Shown piece by piece: positions 30,191 to 35,573 of a DNA stretch of 35,573 bases (position 1 is its first letter; each line of letters starts with the position of its first letter). A program made the translations under genes and the position numbers. The DNA lies in the IMG/VR virus record IMGVR_UViG_3300042381_000175, positions 1-35,573 of that record. One strand, 5' to 3'. The notes beneath the pieces were generated by a model, which saw only the letters and a program-made list of their open reading frames with translations, was not told the origin of the DNA and did not search any database. The stretch comes from a virus.

Positions 30191-30814
30191 ATGACACTCA
30201 TTCCAAAGAACTGGAATACCTTCCAGCATTATCGCGACCGTTGTCCTCCGTGGATAAAGTTGCATCGAGAACTCCTAAACGACAAACAATATATGTGCTT
30301 GCCAGTTGCTAGCAAAGCGATAGCACCACTGCTTTGGCTGCTTGCGGCTGAGTCAAAAAATGGTGAATTTGACGCTAGTATCGATGAGTTGTCATTTAGA
30401 CTACGCATGACAAATAAAGAAGTAGAGCAAGGACTTAAGCCATTGATTGATAAGGGCTTTTTTGTTGATGCTAGTACCATGCTAGCACTATGCTTGCAAG
30501 ATGCTATACCAGAGACAGAGACAGAGAGAGAGGAGAGAGAGAGACAGAGCAAATTAAAGCATGATGTAAAAAAAGGATTTATTGAATTCTGGAAACAATA
30601 TCCTAGAAAGATAGCAAAGCCTAATGCTGAAAAAGCGTGGTTTAAAATTAATCCTGATCTTGAAACTTCACAAAGAATAATTCGTGCTATTTCTGAACAA
30701 AAACTTCTTGGTAGAGAAGAACAATTTATTCCGCATCCAGCTACTTGGCTCAATGCTAAACGATGGGAAGATGAAGTTACATCCACTCAAAAGCCATTGA
30801 TGGGGTGGAAATGA
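30191..30814 (+). CDS. Replication initiator-like protein (phage O/helicase-loader type)
   Basis: The 207-residue product has an N-terminal region typical of phage initiators (WIKLHRELLNDKQYMCLPVA, then LLWLLAAESKNGEF and a winged-helix-like FRLRMTNKEVEQGLKPLIDK). A low-complexity TETEREERERQ linker follows, then the widely shared C-terminal domain FIEFWKQYPRKIAKPNAEKA with IPHPATWLNAKRWEDE. Proteins of this kind bind the origin and bring in the helicase. The linker DNA is a GA-rich tract that may be the origin. It precedes the primase-finger and helicase genes. Confidence 0.78.
   Translation: MTLIPKNWNTFQHYRDRCPPWIKLHRELLNDKQYMCLPVASKAIAPLLWLLAAESKNGEFDASIDELSFRLRMTNKEVEQGLKPLIDKGFFVDASTMLALCLQDAIPETETEREERERQSKLKHDVKKGFIEFWKQYPRKIAKPNAEKAWFKINPDLETSQRIIRAISEQKLLGREEQFIPHPATWLNAKRWEDEVTSTQKPLMGWK
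30511..30549. other. GA-rich tract, candidate replication origin
   Basis: A 39-base tract of AGAGAC and GAGAGA repeats, with no T, lies inside the initiator gene and encodes its Glu/Arg/Thr linker. It is followed at once by an AT-rich stretch (about 30550-30590). In lambda-like phages the origin lies within the initiator gene beside an AT-rich region. Low-complexity linkers are also common by chance in these proteins, so this is only a candidate. Confidence 0.35.
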
Positions 30815-31215
30815 TAGAGAACATACTCAGCCGCCTAGAGAAAGTTAAAGGTCGTAACGGAGCCTACATAGCTTGCTGCCCTGCTCACATGGATAAGTCT
30901 CCTAGCCTAGCGATAAGAGAAGTTGATGATGGTCGTATCTTATTGAAATGCTTTGCGAACTGTTCCATCCAAGAAATCATGGGTGCAATAGGGATGGATA
31001 TAAACGATCTGTTCCCTAACGTAAATAAAGACTTGCCTCCAGTTAAGAAAAGATATTATGCTTCAGACTTGCTTAAAGTTATTGAGTTCGAGGCTTTGGT
31101 TGTATCGGTAGCAGCTTATTCAATGTCACAAGGCAAAAAACTATCAGAGGTCGATAGAACTAGGATGAAAACAGCACACGACCGAATTATGGAGGCAGTT
31201 AAATATGTCGGATAA
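30811..31215 (+). CDS. Primase-type zinc-finger protein (CHC2-like), no TOPRIM domain
   Basis: From ATG 30811 (ATGA overlap with the gene before) the product has 134 residues. CCPAHMDKSPSLAIREVDDG, then LLKCFANCSIQEIMGAIGMD, is the CHC2 zinc domain of DnaG-like primases, with C23, H26, C47 and C51 as ligands. There is no TOPRIM catalytic domain here or in neighbouring frames. The C-terminal 60 residues are helical. It probably binds template DNA and works with the helicase and the host primase. A GTG at 30805 would add two residues. Confidence 0.82.
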   Translation: MIENILSRLEKVKGRNGAYIACCPAHMDKSPSLAIREVDDGRILLKCFANCSIQEIMGAIGMDINDLFPNVNKDLPPVKKRYYASDLLKVIEFEALVVSVAAYSMSQGKKLSEVDRTRMKTAHDRIMEAVKYVG

Positions 31216-32206
31216 TATTTTTGCAATAGCGGAACGACTTTACGACGATCGCAATATTATCAAGTCTCAGAACATTGATGTTGATAAGTACCTTAAAGGA
31301 ACTGATCTATCGGCACAGGTTAAATCAGCGGCTACATGGTTAGATGAGATATACCAGAACTACATTGATCCAGAGCAGACAGCAGATGCCGTTATGCCAT
31401 GGCCTAAGACACACGCAGACGTTAAATTTAGGTTAGGTGAGGTTACGGTATACGCAGGTGGTAACGGAGGCGGTAAGTCTCTTGTAACAGGTCAGATTGC
31501 ATTAGGATTGATTAAGCAAGATAAGAAAGTATGCATTGCTAGTTACGAAATGAAACCTGTAACTACCATCGTTAGGATGCTAAGGCAGTTTGCTGGTGAG
31601 AATATTAGTGTGCCATTAACTCACGATAAGGAAGGATACATTCGTGGGCTTTTAGGACGTTTTACGGGATTTATTGACGAGAACTTATACCTTTACGATC
31701 AGCAAGGTTCTACGACTGCTCAAAAAACTATAGCAATGGCTAGGTACTGTGCTGTTGAGTTAGGGATACAGCATATTTTTATCGACTCGTTAATGAAATG
31801 CGTAAGTGGTGAAGATGCGTTAAACGAACAGAAATCCTTTGTTGATGAGCTTTGTGCATTGGCTAGAGACCATAACGTACATATCCATCTGGTTCACCAT
31901 ATCCGAAAGTTGCAGTCAGAGGAGATACAGCCTGGCAAGACTGACTTAAAAGGTTCAGGATCAATTGCTGATCAGGTAGATAACGTGTTCTTAGTTTGGA
32001 GAAATAAGAAGAAAGAGAACGCTCGTAGGAACAATGAGGACTATGACGAGAAGCAGCCAGATATGTTTCTAATGTGCCAAAAGCAGCGTAATGGTGAGGC
32101 TGAGGAGTTTTATGGATTGTATTTCGAGCACAACAGCCAGCAGTTCATTGAGGTGCAAGGTGGACAGCCGATAGACTTTGATAACCGTGGGGCTTTTCGT
32201 GCATGA
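31205..32206 (+). CDS. DnaB-like replicative helicase (SF4)
   Basis: The 333-residue product is a RecA-fold hexameric helicase domain. Walker A is GGNGGGKS (85-92), Walker B is HIFIDSLMK, and IHLVHHIRK and LKGSGSIADQVDNVFLVWRN give the later helicase motifs (H3/H4 and the arginine-finger region). The N-terminal 60 residues are a short linker, not a DnaB N-domain or a primase. It unwinds DNA at the fork. Its start overlaps the zinc-finger gene by 11 bases. Confidence 0.9.
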   Translation: MSDNIFAIAERLYDDRNIIKSQNIDVDKYLKGTDLSAQVKSAATWLDEIYQNYIDPEQTADAVMPWPKTHADVKFRLGEVTVYAGGNGGGKSLVTGQIALGLIKQDKKVCIASYEMKPVTTIVRMLRQFAGENISVPLTHDKEGYIRGLLGRFTGFIDENLYLYDQQGSTTAQKTIAMARYCAVELGIQHIFIDSLMKCVSGEDALNEQKSFVDELCALARDHNVHIHLVHHIRKLQSEEIQPGKTDLKGSGSIADQVDNVFLVWRNKKKENARRNNEDYDEKQPDMFLMCQKQRNGEAEEFYGLYFEHNSQQFIEVQGGQPIDFDNRGAFRA

Positions 32207-32748
32207 TACGCGCAGCTATATTAGAAGATGTTCCATACATTATAAGTTTGTCAAAAAAGGAAAGTCTTTCTCTTGGTTTTATTCCTAGTCCAGCTTATAC
32301 AGCAGCAATTACAGGTCATAAATCAGGTAAACGATGGAGCACTACCTGTAATGACAAAATATTTGTATGTGAAGAAAATGGCGATTTAGTTGGATTTGTA
32401 ATGTTTAGCTACGGGAAAATATCTAAATGTAATCAAATTTGTATACAAGAAGATGCTAGGTTAATTGAACGTGGTAAAGCATTGTTATCTGCTGCAATCA
32501 GTCATGGCAATTTGGTAGGTAGAGAGGATTTTGCTTGTGGTTGTGCTGATGATCTAGCAAGTAACTTTTTCTGGACTCAAATGGGTTGGGTAAAAATAGG
32601 TGACAGAAAAGGAATAAGCCATAAAAACACATGGAAAGAAACCAGCAAGCGAAAGATTAATATTTATCGTTTTCAAACTAATAGTTTATTTATAACTGAT
32701 TTTGGTTTAATTATTCCAAAGCAAGGTGAAACAATTGCAATTTTATAA
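32203..32748 (+). CDS. GNAT-like acetyltransferase, AT-rich gene
   Basis: The 181-residue product starts with the GNAT opening IRAAILEDVPYIISLSKKES, then IPSPAYTAAI, the strand pair DKIFVCEENGDLVGFVMFSY and the helix-preceding loop ARLIERGKALLSAAISHG, where R-x-x-x-x-G-x-A holds the acetyl-CoA pyrophosphate site in altered form. FFWTQMGWVKIGDRKGI is the typical last strand. The substrate is unknown. It is coupled to the helicase by ATGA. The gene looks richer in A and T than its neighbours, which may reflect recent acquisition. Confidence 0.68.
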   Translation: MIRAAILEDVPYIISLSKKESLSLGFIPSPAYTAAITGHKSGKRWSTTCNDKIFVCEENGDLVGFVMFSYGKISKCNQICIQEDARLIERGKALLSAAISHGNLVGREDFACGCADDLASNFFWTQMGWVKIGDRKGISHKNTWKETSKRKINIYRFQTNSLFITDFGLIIPKQGETIAIL

Positions 32749-32750
32749 TT

Positions 32751-32951
32751 ATGGATAACAGCGAACTACATAGGCATCGGTGTGAAGTTCGTCAAATATT
32801 AAAGTGGCGTACTGCTGATCGAAACAAAGCTATTGAGTATCTATCTATTGTCCTTAAAAAACGCGGAGATAGAACGGCTCAGTTACTAGAGAAAGATTGC
32901 AGGGAACAATGGCAGTTAGGAAATCGTGGAGATGAAGGGTTATGGATATGA
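32751..32951 (+). CDS. Small conserved phage protein (GNRG motif)
   Basis: The 66-residue product is basic and helical: RHRCEVRQILKWRTADRNKA, IEYLSIVLKKRGDRTAQLLE, and the ending QWQLGNRGDEGLWI. Short proteins with HR-C-E-V-R, E-Y-L-x-x-V-x-K-K-R-G and G-N-R-G endings are common in phages of Betaproteobacteria, similar to what is called DUF7696. Function unknown. It overlaps the next gene by 10 bases. Confidence 0.68.
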   Translation: MDNSELHRHRCEVRQILKWRTADRNKAIEYLSIVLKKRGDRTAQLLEKDCREQWQLGNRGDEGLWI

Positions 32952-33262
32952 ATGCAGATAGTGAAGAAATTATTCGTCTTGCAGTAGAGCATGGTGCTCG
33001 ATGGAAATATTATACGACAGTAGACGTAAAATTTACAAAAGATGACCCGCCGTGTTTAGCAAGTTTTGTATTTAGTCGTGATGAATTATTAGAGTTTGCT
33101 TTAACAATTATCTCGAAAAAAAATAATGAAGCAATTAAAGCAGTGCAGAATGAGCGCAAGGAATGTGCAAAAATATGTGGAAGGATTGCAGATGCTCATA
33201 ATGTGATTGAGGCAAATAGTGCGATGCAGTGTTATAAAACTATTCGTGCAAGGGGATGTTAA
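32942..33262 (+). CDS. Small hypothetical protein
   Basis: The 106-residue product has an N-terminal half with IRLAVEHGARWKYYTTVDVK and a C-terminal helix with ERKECAKICGRIADAHNVIE and a closing AIRARG-like end (TIRARGC). Proteins with E-x-x-x-C-A-x-x-C and I-R-A-R-G endings are frequent in small-gene clusters of Betaproteobacterial phages. Two cysteines lie in the helix. Function unknown. TAATG couples it to the nuclease gene that follows. Confidence 0.68.
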   Translation: MDMNADSEEIIRLAVEHGARWKYYTTVDVKFTKDDPPCLASFVFSRDELLEFALTIISKKNNEAIKAVQNERKECAKICGRIADAHNVIEANSAMQCYKTIRARGC

Positions 33263-33561
33263 TGGTTTATAAAAAAGTAGATAACAACCAGACACAAGTA
33301 GTTAAAGCGTTACGCGATATGGGTTGTACAGTACAGCACTTGCATGAGGTAGGAAAAGGTTGTCCAGATATTATCGTAGGATTTAAAGCTAGAAATTTCT
33401 TGCTTGAGATCAAGGATGGTGATAAAAAGGTACTTACTCCAGATCAAGTTAATTGGCATAGGCTCTGGAAGGGTCAAGTAAATGTAGTCACAAGTGTAGA
33501 TGATGCTAAAAACTTAATATGGAAACTATCAGATGAATATCGATCCCCACGAAGCGATTAA
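33262..33561 (+). CDS. VRR-NUC-type nuclease
   Basis: From ATG 33262 (TAATG overlap, GGGG six bases upstream) the product has 99 residues, a complete minimal VRR-NUC domain. NNQTQVVKALRDMGCTVQHL is the leading helix. GKGCPDIIVGF with D36, and FLLEIKDGDKKVLTPDQVNW with E49 and K51, give the PD-(D/E)xK active site. Stand-alone phage members cut branched DNA and may act as Holliday-junction resolvases. It probably serves recombination or DNA debranching before packaging. An ATG at 33256 is too near the ribosome site. Confidence 0.85.
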   Translation: MVYKKVDNNQTQVVKALRDMGCTVQHLHEVGKGCPDIIVGFKARNFLLEIKDGDKKVLTPDQVNWHRLWKGQVNVVTSVDDAKNLIWKLSDEYRSPRSD

Positions 33562-33859
33562 TTTTATGATTAAAAATGCGGCTGCTTATGCTCAGGCTAA
33601 AGCAGAAGTTGTTTACTTAACTGAACATAGAAAGACGGTTAAGGCTATTGGATTTCAGCGCAGTCTGAAAAATACGATGGCTGACAAAGAGGCAGACGCA
33701 TATACTACAGTTGAGTACGCTACTTGCGTAGAGGGGCTTAGAGAAGCCGTAGCAGAGGCAGAGAGGTTACGTTGGATGCTGGTTGCTGCTCAGGCTCGGA
33801 TTGATTGTTGGCGGTCGATGGAAGCGTCGAATCGTGCTGTTGAAAGAGCGACTTTGTGA
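33533..33859 (+). CDS. Small conserved helical protein
   Basis: The 108-residue product is one long charged helix bundle: YAQAKAEVVYLTEHRKTVKA, MADKEADAYTTVEYATCVEG, EAVAEAERLRWMLVAAQARI and a WRSMEASNRAVERA end. Proteins with the closing R-W-x-L-V-A-A-Q-A-R-I-x-x-W-R-x-x-E-A-S-N-R-A pattern accompany recombination and replication genes in many phages, but no function is established to my knowledge. It overlaps the nuclease gene by 29 bases. Its 3' third is overlapped antisense by the acidic gene 33738-34037. Confidence 0.72.
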   Translation: MNIDPHEAINFMIKNAAAYAQAKAEVVYLTEHRKTVKAIGFQRSLKNTMADKEADAYTTVEYATCVEGLREAVAEAERLRWMLVAAQARIDCWRSMEASNRAVERATL

Positions 33860-34037
33860 ACGGATCAAATTTCTCCTCGTCGTATAACAGCCATTCGTCA
33901 GCGTCATCGTCGAAGTACATCCAGACACAGGCTTCGTTATCGTATTTCCAGACTATGCCGTCATCATCCATCTGCATGAGTTCGACTTCTTCAGCCTCAA
34001 ACCAGAAATCTTGACCATCGATAGATATGCCGTACAT
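33738..34037 (-). CDS. Very acidic protein, possible DNA mimic
   Basis: From ATG 34037 (GGAGG five bases upstream) this encodes 99 residues. The first 60 are extremely acidic and aromatic (DGQDFWFEAEEVELMQMDDD, then YFDDDADEWLLYDEEKFDPF), with very few basic residues. The C-terminal 40 are polar and lie antisense over the end of 33533-33859 for 122 bases. No plus-strand gene fills 33860-34071, so the frame is probably real. Small acidic phage proteins often mimic DNA and block restriction or other DNA-binding proteins. That role is inferred from composition alone. Confidence 0.6.
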   Translation of the reverse strand: MYGISIDGQDFWFEAEEVELMQMDDDGIVWKYDNEACVWMYFDDDADEWLLYDEEKFDPFTKSLFQQHDSTLPSTANNQSEPEQQPASNVTSLPLLRLL

Positions 34038-34071
34038 AGCAGCCTCCATGGAGAAATAGTAGCAAACTTAA

Positions 34072-34293
34072 ATGAAATTTACGTTAATAAAGATAAAAAC
34101 TATGAATAAAAATACTTTCCTAAATGACAATGTAATAGATGATAGCAATTTGGCACAATGCGATTACTGTGGGTTTGTTGAGGATTGGGATGAGATACCT
34201 AACGTCAGTGATCCATGGTCAGACGGAACGGTTACTTGCTGTCCTGAGTGCAACCAGGGTGAGACGTTTACTAGCTATAAAGCAGAAAAATGA
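34072..34293 (+). CDS. Small zinc-ribbon protein
   Basis: The 73-residue product has AQCDYCGFVEDW (C30, C33) and VTCCPECNQGE (C56, C57, C60), the two knuckles of a zinc ribbon, with an acidic loop between. ATG 34072 and ATG 34102 (63 residues) are both possible; neither has a strong ribosome site. The stop overlaps the next gene's start. Small zinc ribbons in this position may bind DNA or protein. No named family assigned. Confidence 0.65.
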   Translation: MKFTLIKIKTMNKNTFLNDNVIDDSNLAQCDYCGFVEDWDEIPNVSDPWSDGTVTCCPECNQGETFTSYKAEK

Positions 34294-34592
34294 AGAAAAG
34301 AGAAAAGCAATATCTATCTAAAGTAGCAGACATAGGTTGTATAATTTGCTATCGTTTAGGGTATGCAGGTACTCAGGCAGAGATACACCATATTCGTGGC
34401 TTAGGGCTAGGAATGGGTGTCAGAAACTCGCACGATAATGTATTGCCATTATGTCCAGAGCACCATCGAGGAAACACTGGGTATCATGGAATGGGGCGTA
34501 AAGCCTTTGAGCGCAAGTATGAGACAACTGAACAAGACTTACTTATTCAAGTAAAGGAAATGCTAAATGATGAAGAAATCGAAAGCTGCTAA
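34290..34592 (+). CDS. HNH nuclease, Ref-like (RecA-dependent type)
   Basis: The 100-residue product has GCIICYRLGYAG (C17, C20), EIHHIRGLGLGMGVRNSHDN (H33, H34, N50) and LPLCPEHHRGNTGYHGMGRK (C55, H58, H59), a zinc-bound HNH/beta-beta-alpha-metal nuclease fold. The pattern HHIRG, N-V-L-P-L-C-P-x-H-H, Y-H-G-x-G is that of phage P1 Ref-like enzymes, which cut DNA at RecA-made D-loops in recombination. ATGA overlap couples it to the zinc-ribbon gene. Its own 3' end contains the start of the next gene. Confidence 0.85.
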   Translation: MKKREKQYLSKVADIGCIICYRLGYAGTQAEIHHIRGLGLGMGVRNSHDNVLPLCPEHHRGNTGYHGMGRKAFERKYETTEQDLLIQVKEMLNDEEIESC

Positions 34593-34734
34593 GAAGGTAG
34601 CTAAGGTCATGACTGAGTTCGGTAAGGGTGAATTGCACTCTGGCAAAGGAGGCCCTGTAGTTAAGTCTCAACGCCAAGCAGTCGCTATTGCTCTTTCATC
34701 TGCTGGAGTTTCAAAGAAGAAGAAAAAAGGCTAA
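34567..34734 (+). CDS. DUF6496-like small basic protein
   Basis: The 55-residue product is KKSKAAKKVAKVMTEFGKGE, then LHSGKGGPVVKSQRQAVAIA and LSSAGVSKKKKKG. M-x-E-F-x-x-G-x-L-H-S-G, then V-K-x-x-x-Q-A-x-A-I-A-L-S-x-A-G, is the DUF6496 signature. AAGGAA lies 8 bases before the ATG. It overlaps the nuclease gene by 26 bases, and its 3' 50 bases lie antisense to the end of the HNH gene that follows. Basic charge suggests nucleic-acid binding. Function unknown. Confidence 0.78.
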   Translation: MMKKSKAAKKVAKVMTEFGKGELHSGKGGPVVKSQRQAVAIALSSAGVSKKKKKG

Positions 34735-35227
34735 GTTCAAGTTTTTGATGTTCTGAATTTGTTAATACTTGTAGATTTTCAATTTTGTTATCTGTTGGAT
34801 TGTTATTAATATGATGAACGTGTTCATGAAATTCAAGTTTGCGTCCTAAGTGCTGTTCCATTACGTATCTATGTTCGCGCACTTGTTTACCATTAACTCT
34901 AATAACAATGTACTTCCTTTGTTCTGTTTTACCTGCTCTAAGCATTAATGGGCTATTGTTTCTGGCTTTCTCTGAAATTTCTGGATGAGCAAGAGTGGTG
35001 CATCTACGAGAGCAAAATTTTGCAGTATTTTCTCTATTTTTTGCTGCATAAAACATAGTTCCACATTGCAAGCAGTTATAATTTTTGCCATTTTTACGTT
35101 TTTCTGCTCTTGCTTTTCCATGTATTAAAGCAACATGTTTTGATGAGCAAGAACGAGAACAAGATTTAGTTGTTTTTCTTGATGGAATAAATTCTTTATC
35201 ACAAGAGATACATTTAATTGGTTTCAT
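34685..35227 (-). CDS. HNH endonuclease with two zinc-finger modules (homing type)
   Basis: The 180-residue product has two similar Cys modules: CISC and CSRSC (C6, C9, C23, C27), then CLQC and CSRRC (C52, C55, C72, C76), for DNA contact. The C-terminal HNH_3 nuclease domain reads VREHRYVMEQHLGRKLEFHE, then HVHHINNNPTDNKIENLQVL. This is a free-standing homing endonuclease. It is the only leftward gene in this stretch and looks AT-richer than its surroundings, both signs of recent mobility. Its 3' end overlaps the DUF6496 gene antisense by 50 bases. Confidence 0.88.
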   Translation of the reverse strand: MKPIKCISCDKEFIPSRKTTKSCSRSCSSKHVALIHGKARAEKRKNGKNYNCLQCGTMFYAAKNRENTAKFCSRRCTTLAHPEISEKARNNSPLMLRAGKTEQRKYIVIRVNGKQVREHRYVMEQHLGRKLEFHEHVHHINNNPTDNKIENLQVLTNSEHQKLELSLFSSSLKLQQMKEQ

Positions 35228-35246
35228 GATAGCAATTGCAATGAGT

Positions 35247-35252
35247 TATAAT
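35247..35252 (+). promoter_or_regulatory. Candidate -10 for the late unit
   Basis: A perfect TATAAT lies in the 51-base gap between the HNH gene and 35279. The base run 17 upstream (TCATGA) is a poor -35, so the site would need an activator or be weak. A TATACT follows at 35263-35268. This is the only visible place from which the long late unit could start. Confidence 0.4.
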
Positions 35253-35278
35253 AGCCATAGTGTATACTGAGGATGATT

Positions 35279-35431
35279 ATGAAACAAGGTCTATATAGTA
35301 ATATTGCAGCCAAGAAAAAGCGCATAGCTGAAGGTTCTGGTGAAAAGATGCGTAAGCCAGGTACTAAAGGTGCTCCGACTAAGGCTGACTTTAAAGATGC
35401 GGCTAAAACCGCTAAAAAGGGGAAAAAATGA
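35279..35431 (+). CDS. Small Lys-rich conserved phage protein
   Basis: The 50-residue product starts MKQGLYSNIAAKKKRIAEGS and continues GEKMRKPGTKGAPTKADFKD, ending AAKTAKKGKK, with 14 lysines. The pattern GLYxNIxAKxxRIAxGSGExMRKPG is common in podoviruses, always as a short gene of unknown role. GAGG lies 6 bases ahead of the ATG. Its TGA overlaps the following start as ATGA. It is the first gene of the late unit, in a run of four small basic proteins. Confidence 0.8.
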   Translation: MKQGLYSNIAAKKKRIAEGSGEKMRKPGTKGAPTKADFKDAAKTAKKGKK

Positions 35432-35573
35432 AAGGTATGAAATCTTGTCCAAAATGCAAGGGCGGTGAATGTAAGGGTGGTAAGAATTGCATGATGGAAG
35501 GTAAGGAAGAAAAGAACGGCAAGAAGGGTGGCAAGATTGAGATTGAGATTTCATTGCCTATGCGCGGTTCACG
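35428..35573 (+). CDS. Small Lys/Cys-rich protein, 5' part (continues at 1-144)
   Basis: ATG 35428 begins the 58-residue gene whose stop is at 142-144 across the circle join. The visible part gives MKGMKSCPKCKGGECKGGKN and its continuation up to the window end. It is coupled to the gene before by ATGA. See the entry at 1-144 for the whole protein. Because the last 113 bases repeat the first 113, this reading frame is complete only on the closed circle. Confidence 0.75.
   Translation, partial: MKGMKSCPKCKGGECKGGKNCMMEGKEEKNGKKGGKIEIEISLPMRGS
35461..35573. repeat. Terminal direct repeat, right copy (circular closure)
   Basis: Exact second copy of bases 1-113. Counting it once gives a circle of 35460 bases. 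Confidence 0.95.

Noticed and set aside
30229-30786. Long minus-strand frame of 185 codons
   Set aside because: It lies wholly antisense to the initiator gene, is Ser/Leu/Cys-rich in the way of reverse-frame shadows, and has no domain or coupling to neighbours.
1-35573. Lysogeny module (integrase, CI repressor, attachment site)
   Set aside because: No integrase, excisionase or partition gene found. The single Cro-like HTH protein alone does not support lysogeny.
1-35573. tRNA genes or CRISPR arrays
   Set aside because: No cloverleaf with a conserved T-arm and no regularly spaced identical repeats were noticed by eye; a dedicated tRNA and CRISPR scan would be decisive.

Overview
This window is almost certainly one complete, circularly closed tailed-phage genome. 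Bases 1-113 are repeated exactly at 35461-35573, and a 58-residue gene reads through the join. The unique length is therefore 35460 bp. The structural set is podovirus-like: a P22-type portal of 700 residues, a HK97-fold SU10-like capsid protein, a head-tail adaptor, a gp10-like tail stabilisation protein and a block of DNA-ejection proteins. No tape measure, tail tube or sheath was seen. I see no integrase, DNA or RNA polymerase, tRNA or CRISPR array. The base composition (roughly low-40s % GC) and several small accessory families resemble phages of freshwater Betaproteobacteria (Burkholderiales). That host guess rests on family recollection only.

Layout. (1) A long rightward late unit starts at a divergent gap near 35230-35278 and runs through the circle join to 26325, about 26.5 kb with genes mostly abutting or overlapping. 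In order it holds tiny Lys-rich genes; a methyltransferase and a glycosyltransferase; terminase small subunit, cupin and terminase large subunit; portal, scaffold and capsid; a second glycosyltransferase; adaptor; fibre and tail proteins; a GNAT acetyltransferase; ejection proteins; another fibre; a lysis region (GH19 endolysin, several membrane proteins, an embedded Rz/Rz1 pair); and a metallophosphoesterase. (2) A leftward unit (29514 to 26297) runs from a good sigma70-type promoter. It carries small unknown genes, an ERF single-strand annealing protein, an SSB-like protein, a UUCG-loop terminator, a Cro-like HTH protein, small unknown genes and a MazG-like pyrophosphohydrolase. (3) A rightward replication unit (29605 to 34734) carries a possible regulator, an initiator-like protein with a candidate origin, a primase-type zinc finger, a DnaB-like helicase, a GNAT-like protein, a VRR-NUC nuclease, a Ref-like HNH nuclease and a DUF6496-type protein. 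(4) A lone leftward HNH endonuclease (34685-35227) sits between the replication and late units.

How it works together (inference). The two units that diverge at about 29550 are probably early: recombination one way, replication the other, with host polymerase, primase and helicase loader filling the gaps. The late unit packages DNA, builds the particle and lyses the cell. Two glycosyltransferases, a methyltransferase, a cupin and a GNAT protein lie inside the packaging and structural block. They form the most unusual part of the genome and may modify the virion or a surface glycan.

Nine real-looking small genes or gene ends are easy to overlook: 24549-24713, 28761-28934, 28931-29029, 29921-30091, the acidic antisense gene at 33738-34037, 34567-34734, 35279-35431 and the two halves of the gene that spans the join.
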